Assembly (NCBI RefSeq): GCF_019112545.1
Contig: NW_025064885.1
Span: 768,073 to 832,072, forward strand
DNA: 64,000 nucleotides
DNA from: Guyanagaster necrorhizus
Taxonomy: Eukaryota; Basidiomycota; Agaricomycetes; Agaricales; Physalacriaceae
Direction: 5' to 3'
The notes below the pieces were generated by a model, which ran no database searches, had not been told where the DNA came from, and saw nothing but the letters and a program-made list of their open reading frames with translations. Positions 47,584-57,592 of this stretch are shown one piece after another. Both the position numbers and the translations under genes were made by a program. Position 1 is the stretch's first letter. The number at the start of each line of letters is the position of its first letter.

Positions 47584-49303
47584 CTAAATTGACAAACTGA
47601 CATTTTCCTTTTTATAATAGTTACTATACCTGGATCATGCATACCTTAACCGATAAACTAATAACTGCCTAATGATGGATGTGCTGTAAAAAGCATAACA
47701 CAACAAAAAAACCGCTCTTCGAACAAAAACGAACATTGTTCGAACCGATGGGACCCAGAACACTGGACTGAAGAATGATTCTCGGAATCATGATCTTCAA
47801 AAAAAACATCGATATAGTCCCAACCAGAGATCGGGACTAACACAGAAGGAACTATAATCCTTCCATGAATTAATCAACCTCTATCAGCGGATCATTCCAT
47901 GACATGATCCAACCAAGAACACGGACTAGAAATTTCCCCAAGGGACCAGAGAATTTCTTAATGAGTGGCATTCAACATCGAATACCAGGGAACAGCATTC
48001 TGGCTAGATCAAGCCAGGATACAAGAAAAAGGCGCGCACAGTAACCAGATGCAATGAAAGGAATTTCAGACTCCTCGCCATAATACTCGCACTCTCTGAG
48101 TGGTGAAATTATCTCATTGGAGCACCGGAAATCTCGAAAAATCAGAAAAACTGGCGAATATCACGGATCGGCAAAAAACAGAGGAATCATTCTTGACATG
48201 ATATTGATGGTCTAAAATAGACTATAATATCACCTGATATGTCAAGAATTATGAGAGGCAAAGATATGATAAGAGACATCATGATCCTTCCACTCAGAAC
48301 ATTTCCATGGCATAGGTATAGCCACAGAAAAGAGATACATGATGCATCAAAAACGGATCCAAGTAATTCATCAGAGATGAATTGCGAAGAAGGTCTCTTC
48401 GTCACCAGAACCACACTTACCCCTTTCCGAAAGCAATGCCAATGATACAATCATAATCATTCGCAACCACTTCTCGAAGGCCATCAAAAACACATAAAAA
48501 CCAATCTTGCCAAAAGTGATGGCTATGATGCCATCATCATCATAGTCAATCACTTCTCGAAGGCAATCATTCCGATCATGAACTCAATAGAATTGACATC
48601 CTGGGGATGAACAAAAAAATGCTACAACATCAGGCTTATGCAATGCACTGCATGCCTCAGGTCGTAATTTCAGACAGGGGACATCACGGAAATGTCATCC
48701 GACAACACACCCCTCACTATAATAAATCATACCTGCTGGGTAATGACATTATCTCACTGGAGAGAAATCAGGGGAGCCGTTTATAAAGGATGGAATTTCT
48801 CTGCTACAGATCTGACGAACTAGATCAAAGAGCGGGATCATCATTGGCAGCAGCTTCTCGAAGACCATAACGAAGCTTCCCGAAAGTGACAGCCAGGATG
48901 CAATCATCGTCATGGTTGATCGCTTCTCGAAGACAATCATTGCAATCAGCACCACAATGAAATTGGAACAATCGACCTGCCATCAGCAGAGGACATGATG
49001 ACTGCCGCAGTAACAAAGCAAACTGGGATTCATGGGGACATACAACGAAGAGCAATGTACCCCATGAACATGATGGATCCACAGGCAGCCTGAGACACAT
49101 CGAAAGTCATGACATAACGACCGGCAAACTGCAAAAAGATCCACTGCTCTCGCAGTTCGAGATCCTGCAACATCCAATGATAGGTCAAAGTCTTTATGAA
49201 TCTGCAGACTGATGGACAGGTCCAGCAGATCGGTCATCTCCTTTCAATGGGGGGGGTCTGCCCTAACTTAACCATCGGGACAATGGTCTTAAAGAGGGGG
49301 TAA
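47584..49303 (+). pseudogene. Scrambled pol fragments of E8
   Basis: There is no long frame. Short pieces resemble pol of E4. An RNase H piece (near 48072-48130) has a second copy near 48739. The integrase zinc-finger region is at about 48205-48250. The integrase first-Asp block appears three times: about 48438-48480, 48519-48580 and 48887-48940. A further integrase piece (MPQVVISD-like) is near 48650-48680. The piece at 48205-48250 shares with E4 a TGA absent from the E9 frame. A polypurine tract (AAAGAGGGGGTAA, 49291-49303) is intact. Confidence 0.6.
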
Positions 49304-49838
49304 TGTTACGATTTTCCTATTTTTCTTCTATTTTCTTTTCTTTTTCCTCAGAAGTAACCCCTATCTTTGCTTAGTCAAGGCGCCTAGGCCAGCGCTTATG
49401 ACCGTGGGAATGCTTAGCCCAGCAGCCCAAGATGGTCCTTCTTCTATCACACTGCTATGTGCTGTAAAGGGAGAGACAATGCTCGTTTTGTCCTCAAATT
49501 GCAGTGCATGACCACAGCTCCGCAGCAAGACAACAGCTTTTGTGGAGAGCCTGGCAATGGTAGGGGGGAACAGCTCTACAGCAGACAATATCTTTTGTGA
49601 ACAGTTATTTATAGCACAACAGCTAAACAGTATTTAAGTAGCCCCATTCTCGCTGTAATACCCCAGTCTCGAACTAAAGTTTACACGTCACCATCTTATC
49701 TCGAGCTCAACTAATCTGTCGAGCCTTGAACCACACAACACTCTCATCACACAAGTGAACTCGGTCGGACATACCCAAAGTGTGAGGTACCAAACTGTTT
49801 ATCACGTGTTGATTGTCACATGGGATTTGGGCTTAACA
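49304..49838 (+). repeat. 3' LTR of E8
   Basis: A 535-base LTR from TGTTACGATTTTCC to GGGCTTAACA, followed by AGAAG. The length equals that of the rejoined 5' LTR. The pair differs mainly by transitions; one former CpG reads CA at 36702-36703 and TG at 49509-49510. Confidence 0.92.
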
Positions 49839-49843
49839 AGAAG

Positions 49844-50163
49844 ATAGTGTGAGATAAACTTATAGCTCAAAGCTGGAGTACTACAGTGAGAGCTATCCTA
49901 CTTATATACTGTTTTGAGTTGCAATAAATATAACTACTGCCTATTGTATCACTTTGTGCTATGCTACTTGTTCTGTCTGGTCATCAGAGAGTAGACAATG
50001 GAGAATTGTTCAAGGATGAGGTGACCAAGTACAATCATACTGTCCACTGTTGTGATTATCTAATTCTCTCCATGCCTGCAGGTAGATGCTCAAGATAAGA
50101 TAGGTGCCCTGATAAGATAAGAATAAGATAAGATAAGAAAAAAAATAAGAAAAAATCATAACA
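49844..50163 (-). repeat. 5' LTR of E6, outer part
   Basis: The remaining 320 bases of the LTR begun at 36357. On the minus strand it starts TGTTATGATTTTTTC. It carries the self-primer relic near 49869. A run of GATAAG units (about 50094-50140) is specific to this copy. Copia sequence begins right after 50163. Confidence 0.85.
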
Positions 50164-50598
50164 AAGACAAAACAGATAGAAGATCAACATCTGGTTATGT
50201 CTGTATCTATGCAGGGGGAGCTGTTACTTGGAGCTCAAAGAAACAGCCCATCATAGCCTTATCTATCATGGAAGCAGAGTATATGGCCCTTGCACATACA
50301 ACCCAGGAAGTAACTTGGCTATGAACACTCTTAACTGAATTAGGATTACCACCCAATGGTGCAACTACTATTTTTATTGACAATCAATCAGCAATCAAAT
50401 TTGCTGGGAACCCTATATTCCATGCATGATCAAAGCATAGACATATGGTACCACTTTGTTCATGAGCACATGACTTCAAATGAAGTCAAAGTTCAGCACT
50501 GCACATCAGAGGAGAACTTAGCAGATATATTCACTAAAGGCCTACCAAGACCATTACATGAGTATCTATCTGCAGGTATCCTAGGAACTCAGAATTGA
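50164..50598 (+). pseudogene. Copia RNase H, C-terminal fragment
   Basis: A Ty1/Copia pol end. It reads RRSTSGYVCIYAGGAVTW, SSKKQPIIALSIMEAEY, then IDNQSAIKFAGNP, and after a one-base shift VHEHMTSNEVKVQHCTSEEN and LADIFTKGLPRPLHEYL, ending at a TGA at 50596. These are the classical closing motifs of Copia RNase H. Three in-frame TGA codons and the shift make it inactive. The upstream part was displaced by the E6 insertion. Confidence 0.9.
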
Positions 50599-50605
50599 GG
50601 GGGAG

Positions 50606-50812
50606 TGTTGGGATAGCAATCTCAAGTGAGTATGAGAATGTACTCAAAGAAACTATGTCAATCAGTAGCAGCTGACTTGGACCATGATCAAGACTTATAT
50701 AGTACTTCATAGAAAGCTCTTAAAGTAGTACAAAATGTATTTAAGTATGATGTCTCTCTCTTGAGAGGCTAATCTAATCCTCTGTACTGTACTCTCCTCT
50801 GTACTTTCAACA
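50606..50812 (+). repeat. Copia 3' LTR
   Basis: A 207-base LTR with inverted ends TGTTG and CAACA (TGTTGGGATAGC to CTTTCAACA), preceded by the polypurine tract GAGGGGGAG. GTACC (50813-50817) is the expected target copy. It is the last recognisable transposon sequence before the gene region. Confidence 0.85.
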
Positions 50813-51532
50813 GTACCACTTTTCTAGATGGAGGTAAATGGAGGACCTTATGGATTTGGGAAAACATAGCCATAGACACCACAGAAGTACCTTAAGGTAG
50901 GACAAGAGAATGGACAGAATGAGGGACAAGGCTGCATGTTGTGTTGCAGTAGGATCTTGGACTAAATTTAATGAAGGCAAGGAGATACTCTTACCACACA
51001 CTTTGGCACTCCTCGTGGTACACTTCAAGTGCATGGTGTGATGTCATGCATCTTGGGCCTGCTGCTGCCCACTGCCATCATTGGAATCAGCCGTCAGCTC
51101 TTGTATTGCGTGGTTGAAAGCAATACTATGATATATCTGTGCAACATATCGTCGACATTGCGATCACATCGATGTTTGATATATATAAACGAAACCGGGA
51201 AATCCTGTCAACAAACTTAGGACGAATTTGACAAGAGATTTCATTGAAGGAATGAGCGATAACAAACTACTACAACTGAAAGTAAATACCTCTAGGTGGC
51301 AGATAGTATTTCGGATACAGAAGATAAGGAATCAGTAGGTTAAGGAAAAAGGATCTGCTGGGTAGCCATGCAGCCTTATCTTTTCAAACTTGGGCCTTAT
51401 TCACGCAAAGACGCAACGCAGTCGCAGTAGTAGTCTAGTTCCAGACAGAGAAAATTTGAGGCCGTTCAAGCCGGGATAACATGAAAGACGCGTTAAATGA
51501 TCCAATTTCTATGGACAACATATGCGGGTAAC
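50813..51532. other. Intergenic stretch between Copia LTR and monooxygenase gene
   Basis: I see no gene here. CpG becomes normal after about 51100, which marks the edge of the decayed repeat block. The right part would hold the 3' untranslated region of the minus-strand monooxygenase. Confidence 0.5.
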
Positions 51533-53137
51533 TCAAGACCAATCACCAGCATCCTGAACATCAGTCTTCTCCCCCGCTGCCTTCAATAAATCTTCGACTG
51601 TCCACGGTTCGTAGGTGTAGCCTGGAGGAGTGTTGGTATTAGCAAAAGGTGTGCCCTCCGTTATGTGCTTCGCGCACGCAGCATAATTGTCGTATGCATA
51701 TTTCTCTGAATCGTGCTTCGCTAGCCAGTTACCGATGATCTTGCCGACTAGCTGGGGGGTTCTTCGAGACAGCATCCCAATCCGTGTGATGCCAATTTTC
51801 ACGCGTCTTGAATCCCATCCTTTGTACACAAGAGACGCGTTCAAACCTAAATATAATGAAACACATTAACAATGAACGGCAAGAAAAGAATTTTGAACGA
51901 ACCGCAGCTTGTTGTAAACTTGAACAGCCAAAGAGATGTTATTCCTTCCACCGATGTGAAGACAAGCTGCGAGAGTGAAACCATCCTCCATAGCCATGGT
52001 CGCGCCGCTGCCACTAGTAGGAAGGAGACTATGCGCAGCATCTCCGATTTGGGCAACTCGACCCATCTGGGAGGTCCACTTGGGTTGCGGGTTACGCCAC
52101 ATAAGCTTCCAGTCAACGACTTCCTTGTTGGGCACCGCGTTAATGAGAGCTGGGACGAACGGACTCCAGTCCTTCACGTGTTTAAGCGCAGAATCAGAAC
52201 TCCGGGTCTTTGACCAGTCCTCGGTGGCATTGGCATTGTCTTGGTATGGCATGCTATCAGAATGGGACCAGGATAATCAAAAGAGAGCACTCGCGAGGTA
52301 GGTCATCACCCAGCAAACGATATTTTTGTTTTTTCCGGTCACTATGTGTGTATTGGGGCCTATATAAGCTGATGCATGGGAGCCATTGCCTTCGTACACC
52401 TTCGCCAGCAGAGGATCCTTCATTGCGTGCTCAAGTAGGAAGGTGGTTCGACAGATTGTGTAGCCACTGCTGATAGGCTGTTCCTTCTTCCCACTGACGG
52501 TACTCCTTGCCTTACCTCCCACGCCGCCTGCAGCGATGACGAGATCCGCCTCAAGCTTGGTACCATCAGCAAGGATAGCACAACCCTTGTCGATGGTTTC
52601 GGAGTAGTGTTCGACGCTGATCCCATGCTGGATAGAAATCCCGAGTGAAGTTGCGTATTTGTGCAACGCACGATGGAGCTCCAGACGACTGAGAATGACA
52701 GCACGTTCGCCAGTACTCGGGTCATAGTCACTAAAGCTAGAGAATACCCCAATGAGGGTCCCATCAAACTTGTACATGTGGACATCGGGTCCGAATTGGT
52801 TTTCATAGAGCTGGTCCACGAATCCGGGCCACTTGCGCATAGTGCATAGTGCGCTGGGCTGGATGCCGATTAAATCACCTAGAAGAGCGTGTGTGAGGTT
52901 TGAGAAGTTACACGTATTTGAGCCACATACCGAAGGAATCGAGACCAGGTCGACGTTCGACAACGTGAACATTGTGACCTTTGCGATGACATTCGATGGC
53001 GACGGTTAACCCTGCAAGGCCCCCACCTACATGAGAGTTATCAGCTTTGCAGAGGATGTGCTACTGAAGGGTCTGAATCGACCTGCAATGAGGATGTCTA
53101 TGCGGGAGAGCGGTTCGCGAACCATGTTTTCAGCCAT
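51533..53137 (-). pseudogene. FAD-dependent monooxygenase (salicylate hydroxylase-like), frameshifted
   Basis: A class A flavoprotein hydroxylase, which would oxidise an aromatic-type substrate using NAD(P)H and oxygen; the substrate cannot be told. Exons (minus): 53137-53083, 53026-52931, 52878-52291, 52239-51903, 51846-51533, with introns of 51-56 bases. The N-terminal nucleotide fold has ILIAGGGLAGL; the second FAD motif is RVAQIGDAAHSLLPTSGSGA with EDG. The C-terminal block has RFERVSCVQRMGF and WHHTDWDAV, then YAYDNY. The middle DG motif reads VIAAGGVGGKARS instead of the usual ADG..S. Six G at 51754-51759 put the end of the gene out of frame by one base (1390 coding bases; 1389 expected). 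It is either a recent pseudogene or an assembly error. Confidence 0.85.
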
Positions 53138-55177
53138 GATGAGAGGAGAGACAACTGGGATGTCGGCTGAAAAGTAGGGATGTCCATGAAAATGTATCGC
53201 GAACTTTATATCGTAGAATCATGCGTAGTTTCGGACTGTCGGGGGAGAAAGATAAATAAGATTGACTAAGTCGAATGCAAAATATCGCTCGGGTTGTGGC
53301 GTTCGAGTTTCAGATGGGGATGGGTACAGCTAGAGATACATCCATAGAACACAGTGTCGGAATACCTTGCCCCAAAAAGCATTGTCCATGATACGTTGTT
53401 GATGAATAACCTAGTTCCAAAAAATCCTTTGATCTGCAAGTAGTTGGTCCCCAGCCGGTTTGAAGCCAAGTGAACAAGTGAACGAAAGTCAAAGACAATC
53501 TGGATATTGACCAGAAATGGGTCCTCAGCAGGATCCATAGCCTCGGTATGAAAACAAGGATTGGCACTTTGGTGCTTGTTCTTGAAGCACTAGCGGTATT
53601 TCCACATCGTCAATTGTATAACAAAACGGGACTTGCAACGCCGTAAGCCTTGACGCGTAACACATTTTAAGAAGCCCCAGAAGGTTATGAAAGTAGGGTG
53701 CATGCCTGGAAATGACGTCGACTGACATTAAATTTTAGAGGTCGCAGTGCTTCATTTCTGCTACTTACCTATTGGTGGATGGTCACTCATCAGTATCACT
53801 CGTAGTAAGACCTACGTACGTGAGCTATTGCCCGAACCACTGCGGTTAAGAGAGACAAGGATGAACATCGATGGTCTAGAAACCCAGGGGTTCTTTTAAT
53901 AAACATTGTTCGAGTTCTAGGATTCATTAGCGTGTATCAGCGGCGGTATATATTACACCCCCACAGTTTGTTTTATCTGATTTGCCAGTTCAAGATAAAA
54001 CCAAGTTTACTTGTTAGCACTCACCGATATCGCTCTCCGGTAGTCGCCTGCACTGACGTACGTATACATATATTGAGCCCCTCCGAGGACCCCTAAGGAA
54101 GAAGCTCGAGCAAAGTTATTAAATCCTTTTATAACGTGTAAGCGCTGATGGTTTTGGAGCACTCCGCTACAGAAATACCGAAATGAACAGTGGAAACTGG
54201 CATCGATCATCGATGAGCCTTCAAGTTGCCACGTCGGCACAGGTCTGCAGAAGCGCGTACAGAGGTGTCAGCATATTCCCTTCTTAGTCATTTGACTGTT
54301 GACTTCTATCTTTTCCTGGCATTTATCGTGCTCGGCAACGTCGGTTGAGTTGGTGAGCGGTTATTGAGATGGCTTTAGGCAAGTCGTTGACTGGGCTTTT
54401 TCGGCCTAAGTTCTTTGTTGTGGGAAGTATATTCAGGTTATGAGAGGCTCATAGAAGGCTTGGCCGCCTTTATGACAAGGTGTTGGGACAAAGAGAGATG
54501 AGAACGTAAAGGAGTCTGCATTTTGGGTTGCAGAAGGACTCACCGGCTACTCGGGCTGCAACAGACTTTGGTCATGGAACGGTTTCAGAACAGTCTCAAC
54601 AAGCTGCATGTTGTCATTGGAACCAGCCATGAGTTCTGAAGAAAAGTAAGGAAAACTCATTCATAAAAAGCAAGTTGCAGTATTGATTGTCATGTTCTTC
54701 CAATGCCCATCCAGTTGATGAGACCATGGGTGAGCTAGCGTTGGATAGATCGTTTGAAGCCGTTGGGACGACATCTGCACGAACGAGAACAGCGACAAAG
54801 AAGGTAGAAGACACGAAGAAGAGCATCAGGTGTAGATGTGTACTGTAGCTGTAGTAATGTAGTGGTACCAGACCGGTGAAAGATGAAGAGGAGTGAAGGA
54901 CGGGAATGACATAGCATTCTTCCCACGCTTGTCACTCACCAGACGACGGCAATTGCCTATGAATGGAATCTTACTAATGCACATTCAAAAGCACATATCC
55001 GCTGCCTTTGAGACCGAGTGCTGAAAGAAACGGGTAGTCCGTGGAGCACAAGTAAAATTCAGACACTGACCCAACGAACAAGTAAACGGAAGACTCGTGG
55101 ACATTGAGATGAGCAACAGCAAACATAGTTCGAAGGCATATACATACTCTCTAATGTGATTCGTTCGAGTCCAGAAT
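53138..55177. other. Two-kilobase stretch with only weak ORFs
   Basis: This holds the promoter of the monooxygenase and the 3' flank of the RBM42-like gene. Minus-strand ORFs at 53266-53538, 53525-53728 and 54007-54240 read like protein (for example IQIVFDFRSLVHLASNRLG, and FCYTIDDVEIPLVLQEQ). I could not join them with plausible introns or recognise a family. They may be a gene relic. Confidence 0.35.
54614..54826 (-). CDS. Possible small secreted protein
   Basis: A 70-codon minus-strand ORF. It starts MLFFVSSTFFVAVLVRA, which looks like a signal peptide with a cleavage site after VRA, and continues with a Ser/Asn-rich stretch. Fungal small secreted proteins often look like this, but there is no homology, no confirmed intron pattern, and chance ORFs of this size are common. 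Low confidence. Confidence 0.2.
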   Translation of the reverse strand: MLFFVSSTFFVAVLVRADVVPTASNDLSNASSPMVSSTGWALEEHDNQYCNLLFMNEFSLLFFRTHGWFQ

Positions 55178-55975
55178 CTAATAAGGTTTGTGCCTGTTCT
55201 TCTTCAGGTCTCTTTCAAGTTGCTTAGCCTTTCTGTGACCTATCTCAACTGGCCGGATAGCAGTATCATCGGCCTTCTTGAGTTTCACGGGCCGGTTACC
55301 AACGTACTTGCCTGTTCAAATCCGATTAGCGAGTGTCGACACAGATAAAGACCAACCTACCATCCATCTCCTTCCAAGCCTTCAAAAAGTCTTCGGGATC
55401 AGAAAATGCGACAAAGCCGTACTTGGCCTACGTTAAAGGTCAGAATTTATCAAGCAAAAGATTGTACTATTCCGACCTTCTGGCTCAGACGATCTCTGAT
55501 TACACGGGCCTTCGTGAACGAAGGATACTTGTTGAAAGCATTCGAAAGAACATCGTCAGACACATCGTTACTGAGATCACCGACAAACAACCTGAACCAC
55601 GCTGCAAAGAAGTTGGATCAGTCACTTAGAGATAATGAACAAAGGCCACGCACAAGGATTCCACTCTAGCAGCGTCTGGTCTTCCCAGACTTTTCCTCCT
55701 CCCTTACGCAGAACGGTGGTCCTCTTTCCACCCTTTGCAAGCTTTCCACCAGCACCACCCCTCTTGTCAATCATCGCGCCCGGGACATACACACTCTGCT
55801 GCGCAAGGATACCGACATCGTACTCATAGGCATTTGCGGGAACAGGTGCGCTGTGCGATGACGATGATCCAGGAAGCGGATATGCAGGGCCTTGGTATGG
55901 TCGATGATAAGGATTATCATAAGCAGAAGACTGCTGGCTGTATTGCGAGTAGCTCGAGTTGGCGTAGGCGTCCAT
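55178..55975 (-). CDS. RBM42: RBM42-like RNA-binding protein (one RRM)
   Basis: Four exons on the minus strand: 55975-55654, 55601-55477, 55427-55361, 55311-55178, joining to 215 codons plus stop. Introns are 49-52 bases with GT-AG ends. The N-terminus is Tyr/Ser/Gln/Pro-rich, then a basic segment (KRGGAGGKLAKGGKR). The single RRM follows, with RNP2 RLFVGDL, the RBM42 signature VSDDVLSNAFNKYPSF and RNP1 KYGFVAF. After the RRM come KYVGNRPVKLKK and a Lys/Arg-rich tail. Known RBM42 proteins bind RNA and are linked to splicing and stress granules; that role is carried over by family. It diverges from the L5 gene with 281 bases between start codons. Confidence 0.9.
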
Positions 55976-56112
55976 GACAGTTCAGTTCAGTAGCAAGATG
56001 TAGCGAGTCACAAGGGATGATGTAATCATTGTGTCACAGACCGTGACAGGAAGATTTCCCTCCAAGTTTCGTCCATCGTTCACCGTCTCCCACTTCCCGG
56101 CCGTTCCTCAAG

Positions 56113-56256
56113 GTATGTCCCTCGAATCCATGATGCTTGAAGACCCAAACATCATCTATTATCCGTCCTTGGGTGTTTGGGCTTGTTCCGTACCGTCCTT
56201 GGGCTGGATGGGCTCTGCAAATTTTGGATGACGGGCTGATGTTGTGTTTCTCTTAG
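56113..56256 (+). other. Probable 5' leader intron of RPL5
   Basis: GTATGT at 56113 and TTCTCTTAG ending at 56256 bracket a 144-base intron whose 3' end touches the ATG. Leader introns are common in ribosomal protein genes and often raise expression. The assignment is by splice-site pattern only. Confidence 0.55.
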
Positions 56257-57368
56257 ATGCCGTTCGTCAAAAAGATCAAATCCGACGCGTACTTCTCCCG
56301 GTTCCAAGTCAAATACCGTCGCAGGAGAGAAGGCAAAACCGACTGTTGGTTGAAGCTCACAAGTCCTGTTAAATACCGCTGACCTGTCGTATAGATTACG
56401 CTCGTAAACGACTGGTCACCCAAGCCAAGAACAAATAGCATGTTTCATGTTCTCATCCTTGTCTTAGCCTTCTCATTTCTTTTTAGCAATGCTCCCAAAT
56501 ACCGGCTCGTCGTCCGGTTCACAAACAAGGAAGTCATTGTCCAGATTGTCTATGCCCGTCTCCAGGGTGACTTTGTCTTGACGTCTGCGCGTTCAAAAGA
56601 GCTACCACGCTATGGCATTAACCACGGATTGACAAACTGGACAGCAGGTTCGTATTAGATCTTTGTTGGTCATTGGACAGAGATATTTATTGTCTGATAT
56701 ATAGCTTATGCTACCGGTCTCCTCTGTGCCCGTCGTGCTCTCACAAAACTCGGGCTCGCAGACAAATATGAAGGTGTCACTGAGCCTGACGGTACATCCA
56801 CATTAACTGAAGCGTTGGATGAGGAGGATGCCCCCCGGCCCTTCAAGTGCTACCTTGACGTCGGTCTCAAGCGCACATCTACGGGTTCACGTGTCTTTGG
56901 TGCTATGAAGGGAGCTAGCGATGGTGGTATCTTCATCCCTCACTCCGACAAGCGCTTCCCTGGTTACGATCCAGAAAGTAAGGAGCTGGATGCCGAGGTA
57001 TTGAAGAAGTACATTTACGGCGGGCACGTCGCTGAGTACATGGAGAGTTTGGAGGAAGAAGATGATGAGCGGTGTGTGATTTTCAATTCATTTTCTGTTA
57101 TTTGTCTCACACGCCCATCTTGAGATTCAAAAAACAGTTCTCAACGTACCTCGCTGACGGTGTTGGATCTGAGGATATTGAGGAGATCTTCACGAGCGCC
57201 TATGCTGCCATCCGCGAAGACCCCACATTCAAGCCTACGGATAAGACAAAAGACTGGAAGTCGGAGAGCGAGAAGTACAGAACTCCCAAGCTCACCCTCG
57301 AGCAGCGGAAGGCAAGGATCGCTGCCAAAATCGAGAAGTTCCAGGCTGGCGGCGACGACCAAGAGTAA
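56257..57368 (+). CDS. RPL5: 60S ribosomal protein L5 (uL18)
   Basis: Exons 56257-56344, 56395-56437, 56487-56647, 56705-57071 and 57125-57368 join to 300 codons plus stop, the usual length. L5 binds 5S rRNA and delivers it, with L11, to the large subunit. The N-terminus [20 protein letters not shown] is characteristic, as are [25 protein letters not shown] and [11 protein letters not shown]. Intron 2 (56438-56486) must use a GC donor (GCATGT) to rebuild KNKYNAPKYR. The start codon follows directly after a CTTAG acceptor, and an AAG/GTATGT donor lies at 56112/56113. A 144-base intron in the 5' leader is therefore likely. Confidence 0.96.
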
Positions 57369-57592
57369 GGGTATACCTATATATGGTACAACATGCTCTG
57401 TTCTGGATATCATGCATACACTGTTGCCTATGTTTATGCTATGGAATTCCCAGTGCTTTCCGTATCTTTCCCTCGACCCAAGGGATAAGAGAATTATTAC
57501 GACCTGAGTGATATACTTCTGACTCGCCTTGTTTTGGTGTGTGTCGATCTAATCGGAAAAGAGTGCATCTTAAAGTTGAATTTGCATGAAAG

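Larger units (their letters stand above)
36497..49838 (+). mobile_element. E8, non-autonomous Gypsy element (carries E9 in its 5' LTR)
   Basis: A + strand element, about 5.26 kb once E9 is removed. The LTRs are 535 bases each (36497-37021 plus 45100-45109, and 49304-49838). They are flanked by a perfect AGAAG duplication. It has ORF1 and a truncated gag without zinc knuckle. Where pol should be there are only short degenerate fragments. It must have been mobilised by enzymes from a relative. LTR differences are mostly transitions, many at former CpG. Confidence 0.85.

Noticed and set aside
50089..50145. CRISPR-like or tandem regulatory array
   Set aside because: The units are short simple repeats without spacers, in a eukaryotic LTR.
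50807..51034. Minus-strand 75-codon ORF after the Copia LTR
   Set aside because: It has no recognisable motif, is low in CpG like the repeats, and overlaps the LTR end; probably chance.
52240..52290. Acceptor at CTGATAG in intron 3 of the monooxygenase gene
   Set aside because: It gives the wrong frame; CCAAG ending at 52240 gives a 51-base intron with a CTGAT branch point and the correct frame.
54357..54440. Start of a small GTPase (MALGKSLTGLFRP)
   Set aside because: It resembles the beginning of ARF proteins only superficially; no P-loop or following exon could be found.
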